A DNA stretch of 64,000 nt from Paludisphaera borealis (GTDB taxonomy: Bacteria > Planctomycetota > Planctomycetia > Isosphaerales > Isosphaeraceae): NCBI RefSeq assembly GCF_001956985.1, contig NZ_CP019082.1, positions 3,162,001-3,226,000 of the forward strand. Direction: 5' to 3'. Of the stretch, positions 18,932 to 27,873 are shown piece by piece; the first letter of the stretch is position 1; each line of letters opens with the position of its first letter. Made by a program: the position numbers and the translations under genes. A model generated the notes under the pieces. It was not told the origin of the DNA and did not search any database. It saw nothing but the letters and a program-made list of their open reading frames with translations.

Positions 18932-19074
18932 GTTGATGGTCTCTCGAAGGAAGGGAACGGTGCCATTTCACCGCGAGAGGCCGCCGAATACAAAAAAAAT
19001 CCGCCGAAGGTCGCAATAGACCCCCGGCGGATGGAACCTCGAAGATAGGGCGCGGCGAGCGTCGCTCCGCTCGA

Positions 19075-19773
19075 TCAGGGCTTGACGGTTTCAGCGGCCG
19101 GAGCCGGAGCCGGGGCCGGCGTCACGGCCTTGAGGGCGTCGGTCGGCGGCGGCGGAGGCGTGGCGGACGGCATCTCGTCCTCGACTTCCGGCTTGGGCGG
19201 CGCGGGAGCGGCGGCGGCCGGCTTCTCCACGGCGGGCTTCACCGGGGCCGCGGCGGCCGGCGCGACCGACTCGGTCGCCGGGGCCGTGTAAACCGACTTC
19301 GAAGGAACCTGCGACGAGGCGTAGGGGGTCTCGTAGATCGGCATCGCGGTGCCGAAAACGGCCGGCGAGTAGCTCGACGAGTAGCAACCCGAATCAACGA
19401 CCGGGAAGTCGCACTCGTTGCAGTCGTTGTACACCCGACGCTTGTGGCCGAAGCAGCTGAACAGCTTCTTGAAGAGGCCGCCGTGGCGCTTACCGTGCCA
19501 GCCGTGGCCGCCGTAGCACCCCCAACCGCCCGAGTAGCAGCTGCTGGAATAGCAGCTCGCCTGGTAGCCGCCGTAGCACCCGCTGTAATCGCTCGAATAG
19601 CACGAGCTGTAGCACGAGGGCTCGACGATCGACGTGTAGCCCGAGCTGTAGCAGCCGCTGTAGCAGCTCTCGGAGACGCTGCTGTAGCAGGACGGAGCGT
19701 AAGTCACGTCCGAGTTCTTGTAGTGACAGCCCAGCCCACTGAGGGCCATCAGCATCACAACCGTTCCATGCAT
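19075..19773 (-). CDS. Cys-Tyr repeat protein with Pro/Ala-rich tail
   Basis: The 232-residue protein has a short hydrophobic N-terminus ending at Cys16 (ALSGLGC), a weak lipobox at best. Residues 27-90 are a repeat of S-C-Y-S-S and G-C-Y units: CY pairs occur at 29, 37, 41, 54, 58, 66, 74, 79 and 86, and again near 131. A basic Gly/His segment (about 88-113) and further cysteines follow, then a Pro/Ala/Glu-rich low-complexity tail from about 165. The composition suggests a disulfide-cross-linked, exported structural protein. The ATG at 19773 has GGGAG seven bases upstream. No family name can be given. Confidence 0.7.
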   Translation of the reverse strand: MHGTVVMLMALSGLGCHYKNSDVTYAPSCYSSVSESCYSGCYSSGYTSIVEPSCYSSCYSSDYSGCYGGYQASCYSSSCYSGGWGCYGGHGWHGKRHGGLFKKLFSCFGHKRRVYNDCNECDFPVVDSGCYSSSYSPAVFGTAMPIYETPYASSQVPSKSVYTAPATESVAPAAAAPVKPAVEKPAAAAPAPPKPEVEDEMPSATPPPPPTDALKAVTPAPAPAPAAETVKP

Positions 19774-20119
19774 GTCATGACTCCCGTTGCAAAATCACGA
19801 AGAGAAATCCACCCGCCTGCGCTCGACGCGTCGCAAAGCTCGCGCACATCTCGCGGTCCGCCATGTCACCCTGATCCATACTCTCTGCTCAGACAGCTCA
19901 GATTCTAGTAGGCGTTCCCGGGGCATTCAACAGATTTCTGGCAAAATAGATCAATGCCGTCGTCTGGATAAGATAGACCTGAGCCTTATGACGGTCGCGA
20001 GAGTCCTGAGGTTTCGCGATTGGCCGAGTTTGCGAACGGGGTTACCGTTGAGGCGTAGGCGAAATAGAATACCGGCGATTGGCGCGCCGTTTGGACCTGA
20101 AAGCGTCGAGGAGGGGATC
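19774..20119. other. Divergent intergenic region
   Basis: Separates the Cys-Tyr repeat gene (leftward) from the HTTM operon (rightward). It is AT-richer near 19930-19980. I see no gene; an in-frame ATG at 19988 could extend the next gene but has no ribosome-binding site. Confidence 0.4.
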
Positions 20120-20845
20120 GTGGCGAGAAAAACGGGTGCCCGAGGGGCGAACGGAGAACGCGGGCGGCGACCCGAGGCGGACGTGGACCACGTCGGGGCC
20201 GCGCTTCCCGCAACCGCGCGCGTCGCGGACGATGTCCTTGCCGTGGATCGCCACGCCGAGACGACGTGGCCGGGATGGGCGAAGGGGGTCGTGACGGCCC
20301 TGCTCGTCTTGCACATCGCGGCGGTCGTCTCGGGGGCTCTCGGCGTGCCGCCGTCCTCGGAGCTGGAGCGTCGGGTCGCGGACGCGTTCACGTGGTATCA
20401 CGGGCTGATGGACCAAGGGTACGCCTATCGGTACTACGCCGAGCCGCCGCCGACGCCCGTGGTGCTGGCGAACTTGTCGTACGGCGACGGCAGGCCGGAC
20501 GAGTCGGTCCGGATTCCTGCGCTCGAGGTCCCCGGCCCGCCGATGCGGCGTCAGCGGCAACTGGCCGTGGCCAACGCGCTGTTCGCGAGCGTTCAGGCGG
20601 AACGGCGACGGCCCGGCGACGAGCGCGACGAGGCGCGGCTGGCTCGGTCGTACGCCCGGCACTTGTGTCAGACCCATCCCGGCTGTTCGAGCGTCACGCT
20701 CCGCCTCCAGCAGCATCTGATCCCCGACCCGAGGATCGTGCTCGAGGCGCTCGATCGGCCCGGCCACGACCCCTTCGACCTCTTCGACGCTTCGCTCTTG
20801 ACCACGCCCCGATGGATCGGAGACTTCCCGTGCGACGGCTTCTGA
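20120..20845 (+). CDS. Single-span membrane protein, partner of the HTTM protein
   Basis: A protein of about 241 residues, starting at GTG 20120 behind GAGGAGGGG. A charged N-terminal region is followed by one membrane helix (about 56-74, VVTALLVLHIAAVVSGALG) and an extracytoplasmic domain of about 165 residues with two or three cysteines (HLCQTHPGC and a final FPCDGF). No family is recognised. It overlaps the start of the HTTM gene by about 34 bases (or 16 if that gene starts at GTG 20830), so the two are translationally linked. It probably forms a complex with the HTTM protein. Confidence 0.65.
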   Translation: MARKTGARGANGERGRRPEADVDHVGAALPATARVADDVLAVDRHAETTWPGWAKGVVTALLVLHIAAVVSGALGVPPSSELERRVADAFTWYHGLMDQGYAYRYYAEPPPTPVVLANLSYGDGRPDESVRIPALEVPGPPMRRQRQLAVANALFASVQAERRRPGDERDEARLARSYARHLCQTHPGCSSVTLRLQQHLIPDPRIVLEALDRPGHDPFDLFDASLLTTPRWIGDFPCDGF

Positions 20846-22305
20846 CCGATGCGGTGGACTATCTGTCGGACCTGACGACGGCCGTCCGCGACGGCTGGTC
20901 GCGGTTCTTCTTCCGCCCGGCCGACCCGACGGCCCTGGGCCTGATCCGGATCGCCACCGGCCTGCTGGCGCTCTGGAGCCTGTTCGTCCTGGGGCTCGAC
21001 CTGCACGCGTACCTCGGTTCGCAAGGCTGGGTCGACGCCGAGTCGACCCGCCAGGCGCTTCAGCCGTTCGCCTGGTCGTTCTGGTTCTTCGTCCCCGACT
21101 CGATGCTCCGGCTGGTTTGGGCCGCCTGCCTGGTCGTCTTCGCCCTCTTCACTGTAGGGCTGTTCAGCCGGACGACGGCCGTGCTCGCCTGGATCGTCGT
21201 CGTCTCGACGGTCCGCCGCGCGCCGTTCGCCCTCTTCGGCTTCGACCAGATCCTCTCGCTGCTGACGCTCTACCTGGCGGTCTGCGGCGCGAGCGGGCAG
21301 GCGTTCTCGCTCGACCGCTTTCTACGGAGGTATCGCCAGGCGCGGGCGGCGGCGGCGATGCCCGGCAAGCCCGGCGTCGGCCGGCTGGTCTCGCCCCTCG
21401 ACCCCGGCGTCCCTCGGTCGACGATCGCGGCGAACCTCGGCCTCCGGCTGATCCAGCTTCACCTGGTTTTCATCTACGGCATGGCGGGCCTGGCGAAGCT
21501 TCAGGGGCCGTCGTGGTGGAACGGAATGGCCATCTGGGGGACCATGACGGCCGGCGAGTTCGCAGCGCTCGACTTCACCGGCCTGGCCGCGTGGCCGAAG
21601 CTCCTGAACCTCCTGACCCACGGAAGCCTGGCGCTCGAATTGCTTTATCCGATTTTCATCTGGACTGGGCTCACCCGACCGTTGATGATCGTCGGCGCGG
21701 CGCTCTTGCACCTGGGGATCGCGGTCGTCTCTCCTGGCCTGACCGAGTTCGGCCTGGCGATGATCGCGGGGAACCTCGCCTTCGTCTCGGGCGTCTGGCT
21801 ACGAGGGTTGGCGACGGGCGGGGCCGACGAGCAGCCGGCGCTTCGCGTTCTCTTCGACGGCGCCTGTCCGCGGTGCCGGGCCTCGATGGCTCTGATCACG
21901 GCCGCCGACCCCGACCACGTCGTTGAGCCCGTCGACTTGACGACCGCCGACCTGGCGACCATCGATCGCCGCCTGACCCGCGACGCCTGCATGAAGGCGA
22001 TGCACGTCGTGTCGCGGGGGGGCAAATTGAGGTCCGGCTTCGACGCCGTCACGATGATCGGCCGTCGGCTTCCGCTCTTTCAGCCGCTGGCGATCCTGGG
22101 GAGCCTGCCGGGGGTCGTCCATCTAGGACGCAACGTATACAATCGAATTGCGGCCTCTCGACCGCGCGAGGCGCCTTGCACCGATGAAGTTTGTGCCATT
22201 CCCGCTCCAGTCTCGTCGGCGACTCCCAATTCCGCCCGTTCCGGACCTTCAGCCGATCCTCGGGACGCGCCGAGACCCGACTCGCAAACGGTGAAGCACC
22301 CATGA
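20812..22305 (+). CDS. HTTM-domain membrane protein fused to a DCC (DUF393) thiol-disulfide domain
   Basis: A protein of about 497 residues. The first about 330 residues contain a polytopic HTTM domain (the membrane module related to vitamin-K-dependent gamma-carboxylase), recognisable from its opening (PTALGLIRIATGLLALWSL), a GFDQILSLLTLYL helix and IYGMAGLAKL. Then comes a DCC1/DUF393 domain with LFDGACPRC (Cys352, Cys355), the redox pair of that family. It starts at ATG 20812 or, with a better GGAGA site, at GTG 20830. Its stop overlaps the next start as ATGA. The fusion suggests a membrane redox function; the reaction is unknown. Confidence 0.85.
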   Translation: MDRRLPVRRLLTDAVDYLSDLTTAVRDGWSRFFFRPADPTALGLIRIATGLLALWSLFVLGLDLHAYLGSQGWVDAESTRQALQPFAWSFWFFVPDSMLRLVWAACLVVFALFTVGLFSRTTAVLAWIVVVSTVRRAPFALFGFDQILSLLTLYLAVCGASGQAFSLDRFLRRYRQARAAAAMPGKPGVGRLVSPLDPGVPRSTIAANLGLRLIQLHLVFIYGMAGLAKLQGPSWWNGMAIWGTMTAGEFAALDFTGLAAWPKLLNLLTHGSLALELLYPIFIWTGLTRPLMIVGAALLHLGIAVVSPGLTEFGLAMIAGNLAFVSGVWLRGLATGGADEQPALRVLFDGACPRCRASMALITAADPDHVVEPVDLTTADLATIDRRLTRDACMKAMHVVSRGGKLRSGFDAVTMIGRRLPLFQPLAILGSLPGVVHLGRNVYNRIAASRPREAPCTDEVCAIPAPVSSATPNSARSGPSADPRDAPRPDSQTVKHP

Positions 22306-22652
22306 ACATCAACGACAGGTATTCCGCCGCCGAGCCCCCGCCGGACGATACCGCGGACTCGCGCGAATGCGCCTCGCGGCTGTACGTCCACGAGGCCGGC
22401 TGGCGGATCAGCATCAAGCGCGGCAGCGTCCGCGAGTTCTGCTACGTGATGGCGCCCGACCAGGACTATTACCACCGCCTGGTCGACGGCGAGATCTACC
22501 TGCACCAGGCCGACGAGCGGATCTGCCTGAGCTGCGCCGTGCGTCGCGGAATCATCGCCTACGAACCGCGACGACTCCGCGACGAACCGCCGATCTTCTT
22601 GGTCGACGCCGGCGAACTGCCGCTCTACGTCCCCGGCGTCGACGACCTCTGA
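22302..22652 (+). CDS. Small hypothetical protein coupled to the HTTM gene
   Basis: The 116-residue soluble protein is not recognised. It has a single CLSC pair (residues 75-78), a possible metal or redox site, and an aromatic segment DQDYYHRLVDGEIYLHQ. Its ATG overlaps the stop of the HTTM-DCC gene in an ATGA, indicating translational coupling and a shared role. The C-terminus is acidic. It is the last gene of this operon before repeat cluster B. Confidence 0.7.
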   Translation: MNINDRYSAAEPPPDDTADSRECASRLYVHEAGWRISIKRGSVREFCYVMAPDQDYYHRLVDGEIYLHQADERICLSCAVRRGIIAYEPRRLRDEPPIFLVDAGELPLYVPGVDDL

Positions 22653-22715
22653 GCGGCGTTCGAAGGCCGCATTCCCCCCTGCTCGCTCACGGTCGGACGC
22701 TCCGCCCGCCGATCG
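22653..22715. other. Intergenic, left of repeat cluster B
   Basis: Short spacer after the HTTM operon; nothing recognised. Confidence 0.4.
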
Positions 22716-23170
22716 GGAAATTGGGTTCGTTCGTCCCCGAAACGGCTCGTTCCGCCGTCCCCCCCACCCTGTTTCGGCCCTCCGCCTCACGCCCTCGCGC
22801 GATCGGGACGGTCGTCTCCGGGCGGTCCCGAATTGGCTTCGTTCGTCGGGCGAAATCCGCCGTCTGACCGTTCCTAAAGCCCATATTGGCAAGCGTTTGC
22901 AGCGGTCTCAAGAATTGGCTTCGATCGCGCGAAAACCACTCGCTTTTCGACCTTGATCGTCCCCGCTTCGGCCCGGCTCGTCGCCCGTTTCGACCGGTGC
23001 CCGAGTCTCCGGCGGATTGGGTTCGATCGCGCGATTTTTGCTGTCGGCGTATCGCGACCAGCCTCGACTGCGGCCGACTTCGGCGATGGGTAACCTCGAT
23101 CACGTTCCATTCGAATTGGGAAAGAGCCGGAGCGAATCGCGGACTCGCCCATTGTGAATATACGACGTCC
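22716..23170 (+). repeat. Repeat cluster B: four TTGG-TTCG-TCG units plus a terminal unit
   Basis: Units begin at 22721, 22833, 22915 and 23017 (spacings 112, 82 and 102), with cores such as AATTGGCTTCGTTCGTCGGG and ATTGGGTTCGATCGCGCG. As in cluster A, the series is closed by a variant unit, TTGGGAAAGAGCC at 23116, followed by CCCATTGTGAATATACGACG. Unit order, spacing pattern (long, short, long) and the terminal motif all match cluster A, although the intervening sequence has diverged. No convincing coding frame is present. Confidence 0.75.
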
Positions 23171-23298
23171 TTGGTCGATCCGATCGGCGTCCGACACGCC
23201 GACATCGGTTTCGGAGGCTCGATTGCAGGCCGAGCTTCTCAGCGGTCATCCGGCCCCAGGCGTCGGAGCCGAAGGGGCGGTCGAGGTCATCGTTGGCG
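23171..23298. other. Intergenic between repeat cluster B and dispersed repeat copy
   Basis: Nothing recognised. Confidence 0.3.
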
Positions 23299-23358
23299 CA
23301 GGTGAGACCCAAGAACGGCTCCTGACCCCATTGATTCCCTGACCCATTGATTCCCCCG
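23299..23358 (+). repeat. Dispersed ACGGCTCCTGACCCC repeat, copy 1
   Basis: CAGGTGAGACCCAAGAACGG, then CTCCTGACCCCATTGATT, followed by a partial second CTGACCCATTGATT. It aligns with 25321-25380, which has the same doublet structure, and inversely with 25964-25996. It marks the left end of an accessory stretch. Confidence 0.65.
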
Positions 23359-23467
23359 GATCGCTTCTCACCCGTGCGTCGTGATGCTCTTGCGGGAGAT
23401 CCTGCGGCAGTCTTAACCTGGAGGCCGATGAGGCGGGGAAGGAGATATCTTTTCCCGCCTCTCTGTC

Positions 23468-23836
23468 ATGACGATGGTCCAGGCGGACCCGACAACAGCG
23501 ACGAGGTGCCCGTTGCCCTTCAGCGAATCCCTTGCAGCCCGGACCCGCGACGCCCTGGTCCGCGAGAAGGACATCTCCGAGAAGAAGATGTTCGGCGGCC
23601 TGTGCTTCCTGCTTCACGGGAAGCTGCTGGTGGGCGTCTACGGAGACTCGCTGCTCCTGCGACTCGGACCGGACGGGGCGAAGGCGGCGTTGAAAGAACC
23701 GCACGTCAGGCAGATGGACATGGGCGGCAGGCCGATGAAGGGCTGGGTGATCGTCGAGCCGGAGGGCGTCGACGCCGACCGGCAGTTGGCGGGATGGATC
23801 GAGCGGGCGGTAGAATTCGTCATGACGATTCTTTGA
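23468..23836 (+). CDS. TfoX/Sxy N-terminal domain protein
   Basis: The 122-residue protein consists of a TfoX N-terminal domain. It shows the family pattern MFGGLCFLLHGKLLVGVYG (about residues 41-59) and the later MGGRPMKGWVIV. In gamma-proteobacteria the domain belongs to a competence regulator; stand-alone versions in other phyla have no established role. Starts at ATG 23468 or 23474 are equivalent; neither has a strong ribosome-binding site. It lies just inside the dispersed repeat at 23299, in the accessory stretch. Confidence 0.85.
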   Translation: MTMVQADPTTATRCPLPFSESLAARTRDALVREKDISEKKMFGGLCFLLHGKLLVGVYGDSLLLRLGPDGAKAALKEPHVRQMDMGGRPMKGWVIVEPEGVDADRQLAGWIERAVEFVMTIL

Positions 23837-23895
23837 ACCGGGAGGCAAGGGCTTCCTTCCCGCTCATGGTGCGACCCCCAAAAAGGAGATCCGCA

Positions 23896-24525
23896 ATGAC
23901 GCTTCCCTTCGTCCGCGCGCTGGGGCTGGCTATCCTGGCGGTGTCCATGTCGGCGGGGCAAGCCAGGGCCGATTTGACGTTCACCCTGGAGGAGGTCGGC
24001 TCCGACGTCGTGCTCTCCGGCTCCGGCTCCATCAACACCTCCGTGCTCACCCCCTACGCGCAATGGTTCTTCAACCCGACGGCGATCCTCTCCCCCGGGG
24101 AGGGCCGATTCACCCTGGGCGTCGGCTTCGACCTCGGGGACCGCTATATCATATATCAGGGGGCCGTCGTCTTCGGGCCCGGGGTCCTTCAGAGCGCGAG
24201 CAGTTACACCGGCGATGCGCTCGACCTGAATGGAGGCGACGGGTTCATCGGCCTCCCGCCCGGATATGTGTCGGGCGCCCCGATCTCTTTATCCATGACG
24301 TTCGCGTCGCAGACGCTGGCGACCCTCGGCGCCACCCCGGGCACCTACACCTGGACCCTGAGCCCCGGCGGCAACAACGGCGGCACCATCACGGACACCA
24401 TCACGCTTCAGGTCGGCGCCGGCGCCGCCGTGCCCGAACCCTCGACGCTGGCGATGCTGTCCGCCGGCTGTCTCGGCCTGGCGCTGCGGCGGTGGCGCCG
24501 GGCCTTCGCGTTTCATTCCCCGTAG
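23896..24525 (+). CDS. PEP-CTERM sorting-signal protein
   Basis: The 209-residue exported protein has a signal peptide ending near residue 25 (AGQARA), a beta-rich Gly/Thr/Ser body, and a PEP-CTERM tail: VPEPSTLAML, a hydrophobic helix, then RRWRRA. Such proteins are processed and anchored by an exosortase, none of which is seen in this window. AAGGAGAT lies directly before ATG 23896. The body shows no catalytic motif, so a surface or matrix role is likely. It is separated from the TfoX-like gene by about 60 bases. Confidence 0.88.
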   Translation: MTLPFVRALGLAILAVSMSAGQARADLTFTLEEVGSDVVLSGSGSINTSVLTPYAQWFFNPTAILSPGEGRFTLGVGFDLGDRYIIYQGAVVFGPGVLQSASSYTGDALDLNGGDGFIGLPPGYVSGAPISLSMTFASQTLATLGATPGTYTWTLSPGGNNGGTITDTITLQVGAGAAVPEPSTLAMLSAGCLGLALRRWRRAFAFHSP

Positions 24526-24599
24526 TCGGCGGTCAACCGGCCCTCGACGAGGACCTCAGCTCCGCGGGGATCGGGCGGATACGGGCGATACCGCTGACA

Positions 24600-25270
24600 A
24601 TGAAGCCGAAGCGGCGTCACAACTTGATCCAATACATCCGACGGGCCCACGAGGAGAGCAGGTCAGAACGACCTACGGTTCGCCGCGCGTCCATCAGGCC
24701 CTCAAGGCCCGGGGCGTCGGGTGCAGCGTGAACACCCTGGCCAAGCTGATGAAGGCCGATGGGGTCCGTTCCAAGGCGCGGCGGCGGTTCGTCGTCCGCA
24801 CCACCGACATCACCTACGTGCCGACCGCCGAAAGCTGGCTCTATCTGGCGGTGGTTCTCGACCTGTTCTCCAGGCGGGTCGTTGGCTGGGCGACGGCCGA
24901 CCACCTGCGGGCCGAACTGGCCTGCGACGCCCTGCGGATGGCCCTGAAGCATCGCCGCCCCAAGGCCGAACTGCTGCACCACAGCGACCGCGGCGTGCAA
25001 TGCGCCTGCGAGTCGTGCCAAGCCCTCCTGGCCGAACGCAAGATCACCCCGAGCATGAGCCGAAAAGGAAACTGCCACGACAACGCCGTGACCGAGAGCT
25101 TCTTCAGCACCACCAAACGCGAACTGACCCACCACGAATCATACGCCACCCGCGAGGAGGCCTGTCGTTCGCTGTTCGAGTACATCGAAGTGTTCTACAA
25201 CCGCCGACGTCTCCACTCGACGCTCGGCTACCGCAGCCCCGTCGACTACGAAGCCCGCTTCCCCAATTGA
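24600..25270 (+). pseudogene. Decayed IS3-family transposase (OrfB-like)
   Basis: From about 24728 a 180-codon frame encodes the DDE integrase core: TTDITYVPT (first Asp), HHSDRGVQ (second Asp) and CHDNAVTESFFSTTKREL (Glu), ending LHSTLGYRSPVDYEA. Upstream, the helix-turn-helix region continues as TTYGSPRVHQALKARGVG in the same frame, but the preceding IRRAHEESR is in another frame, so a frameshift lies near 24660-24670. Between RRRFVVRTTD and ITYVPT, about 26-30 residues normally present in IS3 OrfB are missing (joint near 24805). Both lesions make the element inactive. No terminal inverted repeats or OrfA were found. Confidence 0.8.
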
Positions 25271-25320
25271 CCCCTCCCGAGCGCCCACGATCCGTGGGGA
25301 AGGTCACCCCTTTGATTTCT

Positions 25321-25380
25321 GCAGGTGGGACCCAAAACGGTTCCTGCCCCCTTTGATATGTCTGACCCCTTTGATTTGTC
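25321..25380 (+). repeat. Dispersed ACGGCTCCTGACCCC repeat, copy 2
   Basis: CAGGTGGGACCCAAAACGG, TTCCTGCCCCCTTTGAT, then a second partial CTGACCCCTTTGATTTGTC. Same doublet arrangement as 23299-23358. It lies just downstream of the transposase remnant. Confidence 0.65.
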
Positions 25381-25400
25381 TAGTTCAGGAGGCTGATCAC

Positions 25401-25637
25401 ATGGACCGTCCCTACGGCGACTCTCGGTTCGTCTCTCGGTTCATTCAAGACAATGTACAAGGATACTCGGGGCTCGAGCTATCGAGGACTCGGCGTGGCC
25501 AGACCGATGTCGTAGCCACGATTATCTTCTGGGACGCCGCAGGGAAGTATTCGGTTGAGACCCTGGGCACGGACGTCCCACTAGAGGTTATTGAGGAGTT
25601 GGCAGTTGAGGCAAGGCGAACCATCGAAATATCGTAA
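25401..25637 (+). CDS. Small hypothetical protein
   Basis: The 78-residue soluble protein is unrecognised. It reads as a compact alpha/beta unit: a polar start, VVATIIFWD and KYSVETLGTDV strands, and an acidic helix PLEVIEELAVEARRTI. ATG 25401 has CAGGAGG eight bases upstream, which is the main reason to believe it. It sits in the accessory stretch between the dispersed repeat and the methyltransferase remnant. Confidence 0.6.
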   Translation: MDRPYGDSRFVSRFIQDNVQGYSGLELSRTRRGQTDVVATIIFWDAAGKYSVETLGTDVPLEVIEELAVEARRTIEIS

Positions 25638-25667
25638 AAGTTTAATCCTTCGTATATACTATATTAT

Positions 25668-26001
25668 TTGTTACATCGATACATGGCTTATCAGCGTTTA
25701 GGCGTCCGTGTGACCGACGGCCGAGTCTGGGGCGTCGACCTCGACAACGCCGATTACGCCGATCGCCGGGAGTCGATCGACCTCCTGCACGTCGACACCG
25801 ACCCGCATACCGAGGAGCAGACCCTCCGCTGGTTCGACCTCTACGCGTCGCGCTGCGGCGTCATAGCCCTGCACGACGCCCACCACCCGGCGTTCGGCGT
25901 CGGCCGCGCCGTCCGCGCGTTCGTCGCCCGCGGCGGTTGGGCCGTGCACGAGTACTGGGCAGGCCAAAGGGGTCAGGAGCCGTTTTCAATGGCACCGGCG
26001 T

Positions 26002-26015
<14 letters not shown>
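25668..26015 (+). pseudogene. Methyltransferase C-terminal remnant truncated by a repeat
   Basis: The 115-codon frame contains IDLLHVDTDPHTEEQTLRWF and GVIALHDAHHPAFGVGRAVR, which resemble the C-terminal half of class I SAM-dependent methyltransferases of the Methyltransf_24 type (where IDLLHIDGDHSYE-like and GGVIALHD motifs occur). The SAM-binding N-terminal half is absent. At the 3' side, homology stops after HEYW, where the dispersed repeat at 25964 begins and supplies the last codons. Broken at both ends, so not expected to function. Confidence 0.6.
25964..25996 (-). repeat. Dispersed ACGGCTCCTGACCCC repeat, copy 3 (inverted)
   Basis: On the minus strand: GGTGCCATTGAAAACGG followed by CTCCTGACCCCTTTGG. 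It is inverted relative to copies 1 and 2 and sits exactly at the end of the methyltransferase fragment and just before the FAD oxidoreductase stop codon. Confidence 0.65.
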
Positions 26016-27720
<1,705 letters not shown>

Positions 27721-27772
27721 CGGATTCACCCCTTGGGCGTTACGGTTCATCCTGATACGATAAATCGCGATC

Positions 27773-27854
27773 GCGAGAGTGGCGGAATTGGCAGACGCGC
27801 AGGATTTAGGTTCCTGTGCCGCAAGGCGTGAGGGTTCAAATCCCTCCTCTCGCA
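27773..27854 (+). tRNA. tRNA-Leu (anticodon TAG)
   Basis: Acceptor arms GCGAGAG and CTCTCGC pair perfectly; discriminator A at 27854. The anticodon stem CAGGA/TCCTG encloses the loop TTTAGGT with anticodon TAG. A long variable arm and the T arm GAGGGTTCAAATCCCTC are present. CCA is not encoded. Confidence 0.95.
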
Positions 27855-27873
27855 ATCACGATCCTCGGGCGGC

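Noticed and set aside
15516-19016. A single 1166-codon minus-strand frame
   Set aside because: The first 403 codons are an out-of-frame shadow of the NHL-repeat gene; the real protein starts at 17807 with a signal peptide and a ribosome-binding site.
19444-19908. Plus-strand frame opposite the Cys-Tyr repeat gene
   Set aside because: Ala/Val-rich shadow of the repeats, without a start signal.
22687-23305. Open frames on both strands in repeat cluster B
   Set aside because: Same reason as cluster A; strings such as IGFVR and WLRSR come from the repeat core in different frames.
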